Source: Candidatus Aenigmatarchaeota archaeon (lineage in GTDB: Archaea > Aenigmatarchaeota > Aenigmatarchaeia > QMZS01). Taken from it: a stretch of DNA of 45,231 nt. A program made the translations under genes and the position numbers. Position 1 is the first letter of the stretch. Every line of letters starts with the position of its first letter. Positions 16,417-24,355 of the stretch are shown here, piece by piece. The stretch lies in NCBI GenBank assembly GCA_016932615.1, contig JAFGCN010000029.1:1-45231 (forward strand), written 5' to 3'. The notes below the pieces were generated by a model that was not told the DNA's origin, did no database searches, and saw nothing but the letters and a program-made list of their open reading frames with translations.

Positions 16417-17151
16417 TTAGGACCAAGCGCACTTATTCCCAATGCACTTGCAGGACTTATTGTATTTTGATGCGTCGTAGCAGTCCCTCCATTCGCAGTC
16501 CGTGACCATGCCGCCCCTGCTTTTTGACTGGCACACCTGCCCGGAACACCCGCCGGTTATGCAGTCGGAATCTGTTTCGCACGGGTCGCCTGTCGAATAG
16601 CCGCAAAAGTCTTCAGTGGTTGCCGCACTTTTCTCGTGCTGTGTTACGTTCGCGCTGACAACCACATTGTCCGAGATTATGAGGTCAACATCGAAGAGCT
16701 TTATGTTGTCCGGGAGAAGCGGCGTGTCCACGTCAAACTGGTAAGTCACCTCATAGATTCCGCTGTGCTCATCTGAGACTTTTTCAAAGCCCTTCAGCAC
16801 GAGGTTGCTTGAATTGTAATTGTTAAAGCAGTAAAGCCGCCTCACATAATCGTCTGCCATCTGCCTGATTTCGCTTTCGCTCATCACAAACCCACTCTGG
16901 CAATCCTTCGGGCAGGACTCTGGCGTTTCCAGGCACGGGCAGCCGATTGCTTCGCAGACGACATCCTGGCAAACACCATCTCCGCACTTATTGGTGCATG
17001 GAACTCCCCTTTCAGGAGCATGGGAGGCAAAAATGACAACTGAAGCAATAAACACAAAAACAGCCAGAAGCTTGAGGTTTCTTTCGCTCGACAAGTCGAA
17101 ACCCTTTGATTTTTGTTTTGGCTTTGCTTTGGAAGAAACTTTTGAAGGCAT
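16417..17151 (-). CDS. Membrane-anchored Cys-rich protein (eight-cysteine-cluster type)
   Basis: 244 aa. A basic Lys/Ser-rich N-terminus (1-25) precedes one membrane helix (about 27-43), so the rest is extracellular. Residues ~50-75 hold a Cys repeat (CGDGVCQD, GCPCLET, SCPKDC). The middle is a beta-rich segment. The C-terminal ~60 residues are an eight-Cys module (CETDSDCITGGCSGQVCQS, then CEWRDCYD and CKCIGNKCAW). I recall this as an archaeal eight-cysteine-cluster domain of unknown role. Disulfide-stabilised surface function is inferred. The next gene upstream is also Cys-rich and secreted. Confidence 0.82.
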   Translation of the reverse strand: MPSKVSSKAKPKQKSKGFDLSSERNLKLLAVFVFIASVVIFASHAPERGVPCTNKCGDGVCQDVVCEAIGCPCLETPESCPKDCQSGFVMSESEIRQMADDYVRRLYCFNNYNSSNLVLKGFEKVSDEHSGIYEVTYQFDVDTPLLPDNIKLFDVDLIISDNVVVSANVTQHEKSAATTEDFCGYSTGDPCETDSDCITGGCSGQVCQSKSRGGMVTDCEWRDCYDASKYNKSCKCIGNKCAWS

Positions 17152-17195
17152 AATTAATTCCGGTTTGTGGATTTAAAGCGAAACGTCCAAGCAGC

Positions 17196-18203
17196 TTAAC
17201 GTTCTTTCCTGCCTTTGCCAGACAGTCCTTTCTCCGGAGCTTGCCTGCCATCTTTGACCCTGTATCTGGATGGAGGAGGGGTTTTTGGAGAGTCGTGTAT
17301 AAACCGGTACCTGAGATAGTAGTATATAGCGGCCACGATTGCTGCCAGAAGAACTACCAAAGCAAGGCCAATTGCTATCAAGGTGGCGCCTTTCGAAGAC
17401 CCTTCGGGGAGTTTTGAATCCAGAATATTTTCCAGCCGCTCTTTAATGGCATTGCCCTGGTCCAAATGCACAGCAGCATTTTCGCAAAGCCCTGTTTCAG
17501 CATTGAGGTATTCTGTGGTGCATTCCTGTGGCAAGCCGCATATAGTCGCAGAACCTATCGGAACTGAATTGGCCCTGACGCAAGACATATTAACTGTGCA
17601 GAGCACTTCACCCTCCGGGCAGGTGCAATTACCACCAGGGCAGCTTTCGTTGTTAGAGCAGCGCCCTATGACGCAAAAGCCGCCTCCGCACTCGCTGGAG
17701 AGCTTGCATGCGTCTCCGTCATTAAGGCAGACTTTTCCGGAACACTCCCTGCAGATTTCAACCACAAAAGTCATGTTTTCCCGACCCATAGTTATTCCAT
17801 CAGGAGAGGATATGTTAAACGTGATGCTGTTGAAGTCCGGGCCAACGCCGCCGCCTCCCCTCCCCACAACTGGCTCGTATTGCCCCGGAGCGATTGTCAG
17901 ATCGGCGTAATATATAACTCCATCCACACGATATTGCACCTGAACATCAAGGTAGCTTGTGTACATATTATAGACTTTGAACTGGTAAGTCCACCTGTAA
18001 GAAGCGTCCTGGCTGTTGCCCTGGTAAACCGCATCCCTTACTTCAAGCAACGGCGAATCGAGAGGAACTCCCCTGAAATAAAACACGATTGTCTCGTTAG
18101 TTACATTCTGAGTTGTCCTGTATTGGCAGGTGAGGTTATCTGCCAAGGTTGGCGAAATGACAAAGATTGCAAATATCAGCCAGGATAAGATTCGCCTATC
18201 CAT
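17196..18203 (-). CDS. Secreted Cys-rich protein with C-terminal membrane anchor
   Basis: 335 aa. A signal peptide (ILSWLIFAIFVISPTLA) is followed by a beta-rich domain with FKVYNMYTSYLDVQVQYRVD, reminiscent of a bacterial/archaeal Ig-like fold. A Cys-rich stretch follows (about residues 155-230: CSGKVCLNDGDACKLSSECG, CPGGNCTCPEGEVLC). A C-terminal helix (TLIAIGLALVVLLAAIVAAI) is followed by a long basic cytoplasmic tail. Function unknown; the architecture is that of a type I surface protein. It lies 44 bp upstream of the other Cys-rich gene on the same strand. Confidence 0.8.
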   Translation of the reverse strand: MDRRILSWLIFAIFVISPTLADNLTCQYRTTQNVTNETIVFYFRGVPLDSPLLEVRDAVYQGNSQDASYRWTYQFKVYNMYTSYLDVQVQYRVDGVIYYADLTIAPGQYEPVVGRGGGGVGPDFNSITFNISSPDGITMGRENMTFVVEICRECSGKVCLNDGDACKLSSECGGGFCVIGRCSNNESCPGGNCTCPEGEVLCTVNMSCVRANSVPIGSATICGLPQECTTEYLNAETGLCENAAVHLDQGNAIKERLENILDSKLPEGSSKGATLIAIGLALVVLLAAIVAAIYYYLRYRFIHDSPKTPPPSRYRVKDGRQAPEKGLSGKGRKER

Positions 18204-18250
18204 AACTTAGGTTATTTTGATGTAAGTTAAAGAAAATGCGGCCACCGGGA

Positions 18251-18312
18251 GTTTCGCCAACAGCACCTTTTTGGGGTGCAGACCTTTTAGCCAAACTGGC
18301 CGAAAGGGTTGC
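18251..18312 (-). other. T-loop intron of tRNA-Gly (59/60)
   Basis: 62 nt. Starts GCAACCC. A hairpin closed by CCTTT/AAAGG is followed by AAGGTCTGCACCCCAAAA, the conserved core of the T-arm introns in this window. CAAC near the 5' end can pair with GTTG near the 3' end. Confidence 0.85.
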
Positions 18313-18333
18313 TTCGAACCCGGGTTACTGGCT

Positions 18334-18418
18334 GTTTCCGGCGTCAGGTTATACTTCCGCGAAGCGGGAATATGCTTTCTTTGACGTTGAGGACTTTCTT
18401 TCGCAAAGAAAGTCTTCA
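18334..18418 (-). other. Anticodon-loop intron of tRNA-Gly (37/38)
   Basis: 85 nt. Starts TGAAG, then the hairpin CTTTCTTTGCGAAAGAAAG, an AAAGAAAG stretch, the hairpin CCGCTTCGCGG, and the 3' end GCCGGAAAC. The same elements recur in the tRNA-Glu and (less closely) tRNA-Trp introns. Confidence 0.85.
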
Positions 18419-18483
18419 TGGGAAGCCAGTGTCATGCCACTAAACTATGGCCGCATAATTAATAGTCATAAAAATACTTGATT

Positions 18484-19332
18484 ATGTTACAAGAAATTGA
18501 TAATCTAGACCAAAAAATGAGAGACCTAATACTGAAAAAGGTTAAAAATGGAATTGCTTTGCTTGATAGGTATGACCAAAACTCAGGAGAACAGAAGAAA
18601 GATGCTCTTGCTGAAATTGAGGTAGCGATACACTATATTGAAGAGAGTTATACTTTAGAATATGAACCCGGTCAACTGAAAAAACCTCCCGAATTTAAGA
18701 TATCGGGGACTAAAGATCCATTCTACGTAGAGGTAAAAAGAATCCATGATCCAGTTTACATAAAACGACAAACAGGCATAAATGATCTTAATTCAAGACT
18801 AGAAAAAATACTTCTACCCTATGTAGTGCAGTTCTATCCAAACCAAAACTACAAACTTTCTCAAAACAAAAAAATAGTCGACATCATTCATAAAGAAATG
18901 AACCCCCAAGTAAAATTATTGGAGAAGGAGCTAATTCTAAACTCAACCCGCATTGGAAAGTTCATTTTGGAGAAAAATGATGGATCCTCCAGATGTCAAC
19001 TGGGATTGTGCGGAGTGCAACTAGAATCAAGAATAGACTCCATTAGAACAAATTTAGAAGATGCGAATCGCAAAGATATTCCCAAGGGTAGCAAGTACAT
19101 ACTATTTATCAAAATAGATTACACGTTCACACCCGGAGAACTAGAGGTTGCACCTTGGGGAGATGATGTTCTAAGGATGCAATTCAATAAACAAAACGGC
19201 AGTTGCATTAGAGAAGATTATCTAAAACAAAATAAACGACTAGGTCATTCTAAGCACTTCAAAAAAATTGGTGGGCTTGTGTATTTTGGAAGCAGACTAA
19301 AATATCCATGGACGTATATTAACCCAAAATAA
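18484..19332 (+). CDS. AT-rich hypothetical protein with an ExK motif
   Basis: 282 aa from the ATG at 18484 (an in-frame TTG at 18478 is less likely). The gene is clearly more AT-rich than its neighbours and uses different codons, which suggests transfer. No signal peptide or membrane segment. Around residues 70-90 PPEFKISGTKDPFYVEVKR resembles the core of PD-(D/E)XK nucleases (P-E/D, strand, then E-V-K), preceded by an acidic helix. That is suggestive only. It starts 30 bp from the 5' end of the divergent tRNA-Gly gene; ATAATTAATAG at 18455-18465 may be its TATA box. Confidence 0.7.
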   Translation: MLQEIDNLDQKMRDLILKKVKNGIALLDRYDQNSGEQKKDALAEIEVAIHYIEESYTLEYEPGQLKKPPEFKISGTKDPFYVEVKRIHDPVYIKRQTGINDLNSRLEKILLPYVVQFYPNQNYKLSQNKKIVDIIHKEMNPQVKLLEKELILNSTRIGKFILEKNDGSSRCQLGLCGVQLESRIDSIRTNLEDANRKDIPKGSKYILFIKIDYTFTPGELEVAPWGDDVLRMQFNKQNGSCIREDYLKQNKRLGHSKHFKKIGGLVYFGSRLKYPWTYINPK

Positions 19333-20136
19333 TCAATGCAAACTTATTTCCTTAATTTTAAGCCCGTGTTTTTTCTCAAGAGCCCTTGCCTCGACCTGCA
19401 CCTGGCGGTAAAAGGTGCCCGGGTCGGCTATGTAGCCCCTCAAAAGAGGCACCTTATCCGGAAAATTCGCTTCAAAGACCGGCATTAGACGATCAAGAAT
19501 ATATTTCTTGGTGTTCAAAAGCTCAATGTAGCAGTAGTCGCAGAAACTAAGCTCCCTAAAAAGCTCTTCCAGGTTTGTGATTCCGGGCATCACAGGCGAG
19601 ATAAAAGCGTAAACCCGAAGTCCCTTTTCTTTTGCCTCCTTCAATGTATTGACTCTTTCCGGGGGTGAGGAAGCAAGTGGCTCCAGAACACGGGAGGTTT
19701 TTTCGTCAAGCGTATTAACTGACATTCCAAGCTCGGCGTCAATGGCCTTAAGCAAATCAAAGTCCCTCCTTACAAGAGAGGACTTTGTCAGAACCTCTAC
19801 AGGGAAATCCTTTTTGCGGGGCGACTTTTCAAGCACTTCAAGGATTTTTCGGGTCAGGCCATATTTTGCCTCAAGCGGCATATAGCAGTCGGTAACGCTT
19901 GAAAGCCAAATGTCGCCGGGTCTTGCTAAAAGCAGCTCTTTTTCCAGAAGCTCCGGGCAGTTTACCTTGGCAAAGACAAACTTTCCCCATTCGGCATCGA
20001 TATGCTGGAACCGCTTTATAAACGTTGCGTAGCAGTAGGCGCAGCCGTGCTGGCACCCGGTGTAAGGATTAATCACATAATCGGTGATTTTGCTCTCATT
20101 CAGGCAGGACTTGGCCTGGATTTCCCTTACTTCCAT
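19333..20136 (-). CDS. Radical SAM protein, SplB-like (COG1533)
   Basis: 267 aa. The [4Fe-4S]/SAM motif is GCQHGCAYCYA (C-x3-C-x2-C) near residue 28-36, the spacing of the spore photoproduct lyase-like/Rv2578c group rather than the general CxxxCxxC with Phe. Other family features are KVNCPELLEKEL, DIWLSSVTDCYMPLE and PVEVLTKSS, and PVMPGITN. The reaction is unknown for archaeal members; photoproduct repair is not implied. Its stop meets the end of the AT-rich gene back to back, and it is divergent from the cysteine desulfidase-like gene. Confidence 0.88.
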   Translation of the reverse strand: MEVREIQAKSCLNESKITDYVINPYTGCQHGCAYCYATFIKRFQHIDAEWGKFVFAKVNCPELLEKELLLARPGDIWLSSVTDCYMPLEAKYGLTRKILEVLEKSPRKKDFPVEVLTKSSLVRRDFDLLKAIDAELGMSVNTLDEKTSRVLEPLASSPPERVNTLKEAKEKGLRVYAFISPVMPGITNLEELFRELSFCDYCYIELLNTKKYILDRLMPVFEANFPDKVPLLRGYIADPGTFYRQVQVEARALEKKHGLKIKEISLH

Positions 20137-20227
20137 AAGATTCTGGTGCTGGTTATTGAATATTTCAAAATACCTAGTCCGACGAAAGCACCCAAGCAGA
20201 TTACTTTTACTTCAAAGGGTTATTCTT

Positions 20228-21676
20228 ATGAGCCAAACATTCAACCTGAGTGAATTTTTAGCAGCCAATGTCAGGCCGGCACTGGGCTGCACCGAAGTTG
20301 TGGTGATAGGTCTTGCCAGCAGCGCAGCTTTTTTAGCCTCCCAAGGCAAGTTGCCCTGCTTCCTGCAGAAAAAGCCAGAAGAGACTCAAGCACTGGCTAC
20401 AGCATCCGCTTCAGAAGCAGAGTTACTGTCCCAGCTAGAGGCAGTAAGAATTGAAGTCGACAGAAATGTTTTCAAGAATGCTCTATCAGTAAACCTGCCG
20501 ATGCCTGATGAGCTAATCGACCAGATGGAAAAGGGTATCGAGTTTGCAGCAGCGCTTGGGATTTTTTCTCCATTGGGTCAAAAAAGCGCTGGAGAAATGC
20601 TTAATTTGTTTTCAGCTATCAACCCTGAGCTAATCGCCAAGGCCAAATCCCTAAGGAGGAATGTCCGGTTTAATGTTGAGGTGGTGGATTCCTGGACTGG
20701 ACAGGCCGACCTCAATGTTCGTGTGCAGCTAAGCTTCAAAACCGAAGACAAAACTAAATGCTCAGAAGCAAGAATAAGCCACTCGCATACGCACTTCTCT
20801 TACATTGCCAATTCTATGGAAGTCCTGTACAAGGACGAAGCAAACGATATTGCAACGGAAAACCAGGACAATCAGCTTCTGAAGCTGTCTAAAATGTCCC
20901 TGAGAGACATGATTGATACAGCGCAAAATTTGGACTCGCAGGCGTGGATCCTGCTTGAAAAAAATATCCAGATAAACACCGACTTAAGCCTGAAGGGTTT
21001 GGAGGGGCGCCACGGATTAAAGCTTGGTAAGTCCCTTCAAAAGCTGGTCGATGACGGGATTTTGGCAGATGACATGACAAATTATGCCAAGATAAAAGTG
21101 GCAGCGGCAGCCGATGCCCGAATGGGTGGGGCAATGCGGGCGGCCATGAGCACGGCAGGTTCTGGCAACCAGGGAATTGCTGCCACGCTCCCAATCATGG
21201 CCGTGGCAGACAGAATTGGCGCAGAGCAGCTAAATATTAGTGCAACCGAGCAAAAAAAGCGCTTGATGTCAGCATTGGCTCTGTCCCATTTGCTGACTTC
21301 CTATATTGCTTATTACGCCGGACACTTGTCCGCACTTTGCGGCTGCGCAGTAAAAGCTGGAATCGGCGCGGCAGCAGGGATAAGCTTTTACCTGGGAGGA
21401 GACGAAAAAAAGATCACTGGCGCCATCAACAATGTGGCCGCTAACATTATAGGAATTATCTGTGATGGCGCCAAAGAAGGATGCGCCCTTAAGCTGGCCA
21501 CCTCATCAGAAGCAGCAGTTGAAAGCGCACTGCTTGCCATGCAAGAGGTTACTGTGCCATTGGACAACGGCATTCTGGCTGAAACCGTTGAACAGACGCT
21601 GCAGAATATCGGCAAAATCTCCAACGCCATGGTCAAAACTGACCAGGTAATTGTTCAGGAAACCATGTTGAGGTAA
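20228..21676 (+). CDS. L-cysteine desulfidase / serine dehydratase-like (UPF0597)
   Basis: 482 aa from the ATG at 20228. The frame extends upstream but that part is antisense to the SplB-like gene. Family members use a [4Fe-4S] cluster to split L-cysteine to pyruvate, ammonia and sulfide. Conserved sites: PALGCTEVVVIGLA near the N-terminus, DARMGGAMRAAMSTAGSGNQG, CGCAVKAGIGAAAG, and IICDGAKEGCALKLA, which supply the cluster cysteines. It could provide sulfide for Fe-S or tRNA thiolation. Codon choice (frequent CTG, CAG, GCA) differs somewhat from neighbours, which may mean acquisition from bacteria. Confidence 0.88.
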   Translation: MSQTFNLSEFLAANVRPALGCTEVVVIGLASSAAFLASQGKLPCFLQKKPEETQALATASASEAELLSQLEAVRIEVDRNVFKNALSVNLPMPDELIDQMEKGIEFAAALGIFSPLGQKSAGEMLNLFSAINPELIAKAKSLRRNVRFNVEVVDSWTGQADLNVRVQLSFKTEDKTKCSEARISHSHTHFSYIANSMEVLYKDEANDIATENQDNQLLKLSKMSLRDMIDTAQNLDSQAWILLEKNIQINTDLSLKGLEGRHGLKLGKSLQKLVDDGILADDMTNYAKIKVAAAADARMGGAMRAAMSTAGSGNQGIAATLPIMAVADRIGAEQLNISATEQKKRLMSALALSHLLTSYIAYYAGHLSALCGCAVKAGIGAAAGISFYLGGDEKKITGAINNVAANIIGIICDGAKEGCALKLATSSEAAVESALLAMQEVTVPLDNGILAETVEQTLQNIGKISNAMVKTDQVIVQETMLR

Positions 21677-21767
21677 GTGCAAATGATCCCTTGATATGGA
21701 GTGGAGTTTAGGAAAAATAATTTTTCTTTGGGGTAAAGCCACCCTATTTCTAAAAAGAAAGGTTTTT

Positions 21768-22778
21768 ATGATTGAAATCGACGGAAGCTACCTTGAAGGC
21801 GGAGGGCAGATTCTTCGGACAAGCGTTGCCTTGTCAGCTCTTACTAAAACTCCGGTCAGGATTTACAACATCCGGGCAAACCGGCCGCAGGCGGGGCTTA
21901 AGGCACAGCACCTCTCAGCGATAAAGGCGGTTTCCATGCTCTACAACGGCAAACTTACGGGGGACGAGCTTGGCTCGACAGAGATAACCTTCAGCCCGGG
22001 TGAGATGAAAGAAAACCACCTCAAAATCAGCATCGGCACAGCCGGGTCAATTGGGCTTCTTTTGCAGGCAATAATTCTTTCCTCGGTGAACACAGAAAAA
22101 GAGCTCATTGTCGAAGTCGAGGGAGGCGCGACTTTCGGAAAATGGGCGCCGTCTGTTCCGTACCTCCAGAACGTTTTTCTCCCGACAATCAGGAAATTTG
22201 GATTTAGGGGCGAAATCGAAATCATAAAGCACGGCTTTTACCCTAGGGGGGGCGCTAAAGCCATTGCAAGAATAAGCCCCTCAAAAATGAAGGGCCATAT
22301 TTTCGCCCACGAAATAAAATCAGTGAGTGGGCTTTCAGTTGCAACCGAAAACCTCAGGGGCGCAAAAGTCGCAGAAAGGCAGAAAGCAGGCGCAGAGGAA
22401 CTATTGAAAGGGCTGAAAACCCCAATTGAAATAAAAACCAGGTATGTTTATTCCCCGTCGACTGGAACCGGAATCGACCTCTGGTCTGAGCCGACGCTTC
22501 TTGGCGGAAACGCCCTCGGAGAAGTCGGAAAAAAAGCTGAAGACATTGGAAAGGCGGCCGCCAAAACCCTAAAGGAGCTCATCGAGTCTAAGGCGACAGT
22601 TGACAGAAACCTTGCAGACCAGATTCTTCCCTTCATGGCCCTGGCGGAAGGCCACTCCAGCTTTCTTGTAAAAGACTTGTCAAACCACGCAAAGACAAAC
22701 ATCTGGGTGATTGAGCAGTTTTTGGATAGGAAATTCAAAGTAGCTGAAAAGGACGGGTTGGTTGAGGTAGGGATATGA
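21768..22778 (+). CDS. rtcA: RNA 3'-terminal phosphate cyclase
   Basis: Converts RNA 3'-phosphates to 2',3'-cyclic phosphates with ATP, through a covalent adenylate on His. 336 aa from the ATG at 21768; 24 upstream residues open in frame have no counterpart. Motifs: DGSYLEGGGQILRT, ANRPQAGLKAQHLSA, GGATFGKWAPSV, KHGFYPRGGAKA and, near the C-terminus, SNHAKTNIWVIEQFL, whose His is the likely nucleophile. In archaea tRNA halves with such ends arise in splicing, relevant beside intron-rich tRNA genes. The next gene overlaps it by 4 bp. Confidence 0.95.
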   Translation: MIEIDGSYLEGGGQILRTSVALSALTKTPVRIYNIRANRPQAGLKAQHLSAIKAVSMLYNGKLTGDELGSTEITFSPGEMKENHLKISIGTAGSIGLLLQAIILSSVNTEKELIVEVEGGATFGKWAPSVPYLQNVFLPTIRKFGFRGEIEIIKHGFYPRGGAKAIARISPSKMKGHIFAHEIKSVSGLSVATENLRGAKVAERQKAGAEELLKGLKTPIEIKTRYVYSPSTGTGIDLWSEPTLLGGNALGEVGKKAEDIGKAAAKTLKELIESKATVDRNLADQILPFMALAEGHSSFLVKDLSNHAKTNIWVIEQFLDRKFKVAEKDGLVEVGI

Positions 22779-23590
22779 AAACCAATATTAACAACATTAA
22801 AATTATGAAAAAATCCGAGTTCTTTAAAATAATATTTAACCTATTCTGCATCCTCACAGGGATACTGTTTTTAGGACTTATCCTCATATACCCCTACAAT
22901 GCAATCTCCTATTATTTTGGTAAGTCTTTAACAAACTTAATCCTATACATACTAGTACTACTGATAGCTCTATTCTTACTCCTCAGAACTAACTTGGAAG
23001 ATTTTTTCAGATATTTAAGTAAAAAAAGAATATTACGAAACATACCAAATCATTGGTTTATAGATACTGTTCTAGTAATGTTCATATTTTTTTGTATAGG
23101 TCTACTGTTCATAACTTCTGTCTTGGGGGGTTATGAACTCAACTTGGTACTGAGAAATGAAAATCAGCCAAATCTCATCGAAGGAAACATAAACTGCACT
23201 GCATCGGGAAATATTATATTTGTAGGAGAAAAAGTATATTGCAAGTATTCTCCAACCTTATATAATACTACATCTAAAGTCAAATTTAGTTATTTGAACA
23301 AAAGTTTCGAAACTGAAATTTTTTCTGACCAGATAGCCTTCATAGCCCCGGCCAATGTTACAAGCATAGAATTCAGGATAGAAGGCTATGATTCCGAAGG
23401 CAAATTTAGGAAATTAATTGTAAGTAACTCTTATAATTTCCTAAAACCCGAAGAATTTGAGCAGTCTAGAGAAAAATTCATCCAATATCTAATTGCTCTC
23501 CTAGGCGTGATATTTATCTCAGTACCTAGCGCAATGGTAAACCTCAAAAATCTATATTATAATGAGAATAATAAAAAGAGGCGTAAATGA
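22775..23590 (+). CDS. AT-rich hypothetical membrane protein
   Basis: 271 aa. Hydrophobic segments at about 19-45, 52-72 and 93-118, then an extracellular beta-rich domain (about 120-225, with several NxS/T sites), a fourth helix (about 235-258) and a Lys/Asn-rich tail. No family recognised. Overlap with the rtcA stop (ATGA) implies co-translation, but its base composition is far more AT-rich than rtcA. It ends 6 bp before the 3' end of the opposing tRNA-Glu gene. A foreign gene placed between rtcA and the tRNA is a fair reading. Confidence 0.75.
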   Translation: MKTNINNIKIMKKSEFFKIIFNLFCILTGILFLGLILIYPYNAISYYFGKSLTNLILYILVLLIALFLLLRTNLEDFFRYLSKKRILRNIPNHWFIDTVLVMFIFFCIGLLFITSVLGGYELNLVLRNENQPNLIEGNINCTASGNIIFVGEKVYCKYSPTLYNTTSKVKFSYLNKSFETEIFSDQIAFIAPANVTSIEFRIEGYDSEGKFRKLIVSNSYNFLKPEEFEQSREKFIQYLIALLGVIFISVPSAMVNLKNLYYNENNKKRRK

Positions 23591-23616
23591 AAAATATGTC
23601 CCTGCCGGGATTTGAA

Positions 23617-23710
23617 TACCCTAGCCAATTTCGCGGTGATATTCCCGCGAAAGCGGCAAAACCCCTTTCTTGGAGTTGTCAGACCTTCTTTCTGGGAAAG
23701 AAGGAATGAC
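23617..23710 (-). other. T-arm intron of tRNA-Glu (53/54)
   Basis: 94 nt. Starts GTCATTCC; nine-base-pair hairpin CCTTCTTTC/GAAAGAAGG; then GGTCTGACAACTCCAAGAAA and a GC-rich 3' part with a CCGCTTTCGCGG-like hairpin. The 5' half matches the tRNA-Asn and tRNA-Trp T-loop introns although the insertion site differs. Confidence 0.85.
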
Positions 23711-23725
23711 CCCGGGTCTTCGGCT

Positions 23726-23823
23726 GTCTCCGTCCAGCGCTCGGGGCGCTATTATTCCGCGAAGCGGAAAAATCCCCTTTCTTTTGCGCCTGGGGCTTTT
23801 CTTTCTGGGAAAGAAAAGCTTCA
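23726..23823 (-). other. Anticodon-loop intron of tRNA-Glu (37/38)
   Basis: 98 nt. Starts TGAAG; hairpin CTTTTCTTTC with GAAAGAAAAG; AAAAGAAAGG; hairpin TTCCGCTTCGCGGAA; 3' end GGACGGAGAC. It shares order and sequence of elements with the tRNA-Gly intron. Confidence 0.85.
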
Positions 23824-23890
23824 CGAGAGGCCGATATCCTGGACCGGACTAGACTACAGGGACATATAATAAAAAAGACTAAAATAACTT

Positions 23891-24355
23891 ATGGCCACAC
23901 TTCTGCCCCCAGGGATGGTGGAATTAGTCGTTCCCTTCGCCCTTACGTTCGCTTTAGTTCTTGGAGCGCTTAACTTGTCGGGGGTATTTAAAGGCCAAAA
24001 ACAGGTCAATTTCATCATAGGGCTTGCCGTTGCGCTTCTTGCATCCTCATCGGAAGAATACTCAAAAATGGTTCTGGAATGGGCGCCAATACTTGCGACC
24101 GTAATGATTGTCGTTTTCCTTGTGGTTTTCCTCAAAAACATGTTCGGGACAGAAAAGAAGGCAAGCTGGGAGATGCTGGTAATACTTGCCCTCCTGTTTT
24201 TGGTGCTTCTGGCGGTAGGGCCGTACCTGCCGCTTCCTTCTGGCTCTTCGATAAAATCAGATGACATTCTGCTGGTTGGAGGAATTCTTCTGGTAATCGG
24301 GATAATCGCAATAGGCGCCCGGCTTAAAAATGAGGGGTTTGGTGGGGGCAGCTAA
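23891..24355 (+). CDS. Hypothetical four-helix membrane protein
   Basis: 154 aa, almost all membrane. Helices at about 10-30, 40-52, 66-86, 94-112 and 127-145, with a short Lys/Glu loop (NMFGTEKKASW) and a Gly-rich end. No family recognised. It ends with a 4 bp overlap with the convergent Pus10-like gene. It starts 28 bp from the divergent tRNA-Glu 5' end. Confidence 0.75.
   Translation: MATLLPPGMVELVVPFALTFALVLGALNLSGVFKGQKQVNFIIGLAVALLASSSEEYSKMVLEWAPILATVMIVVFLVVFLKNMFGTEKKASWEMLVILALLFLVLLAVGPYLPLPSGSSIKSDDILLVGGILLVIGIIAIGARLKNEGFGGGS

Larger units (their letters stand above)
18237..18454 (-). tRNA. tRNA-Gly(CCC), two introns
   Basis: Three exons rebuild a perfect cloverleaf. Exon 1 (18454-18419) starts GCGGCCA and ends in the anticodon loop TTCCCA; exon 2 (18333-18313) starts AGCCAG and ends in the T-loop (TTCGAA); exon 3 (18250-18237) is T, CCCGG, TGGCCGC and discriminator A. 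Acceptor GCGGCCA/TGGCCGC, anticodon stem CTGGC/GCCAG and T stem CCGGG/CCCGG are all fully paired. Introns lie at 37/38 (18334-18418) and 59/60 (18251-18312). CCA is not encoded. The splice sites could shift by a base or two. Confidence 0.93.
23597..23863 (-). tRNA. tRNA-Glu(CTC), two introns
   Basis: Exon 1 (23863-23824) starts GTCCCTG and ends CTCTCG in the anticodon loop; exon 2 (23725-23711) is A, GCCGA, AGAC, CCGGG; exon 3 (23616-23597) is TTCAAAT, CCCGG, CAGGGAC and A. Acceptor, anticodon stem TCGGC/GCCGA and T stem CCGGG/CCCGG are all paired. Introns lie at 37/38 (23726-23823) and 53/54 (23617-23710). The second intron sits between T stem and T loop, unlike the 59/60 site in the other tRNAs here; no other cut restores TTCAAAT. 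CCA is not encoded. Confidence 0.92.

Noticed and set aside
18241-18481. Short ORFs across the tRNA-Gly region
   Set aside because: The region is explained by a three-exon tRNA with fully paired stems; the ORFs are chance reading through hairpins.
23612-23869. ORFs on both strands in 23612-23869
   Set aside because: These lie over the tRNA-Glu exons and introns.
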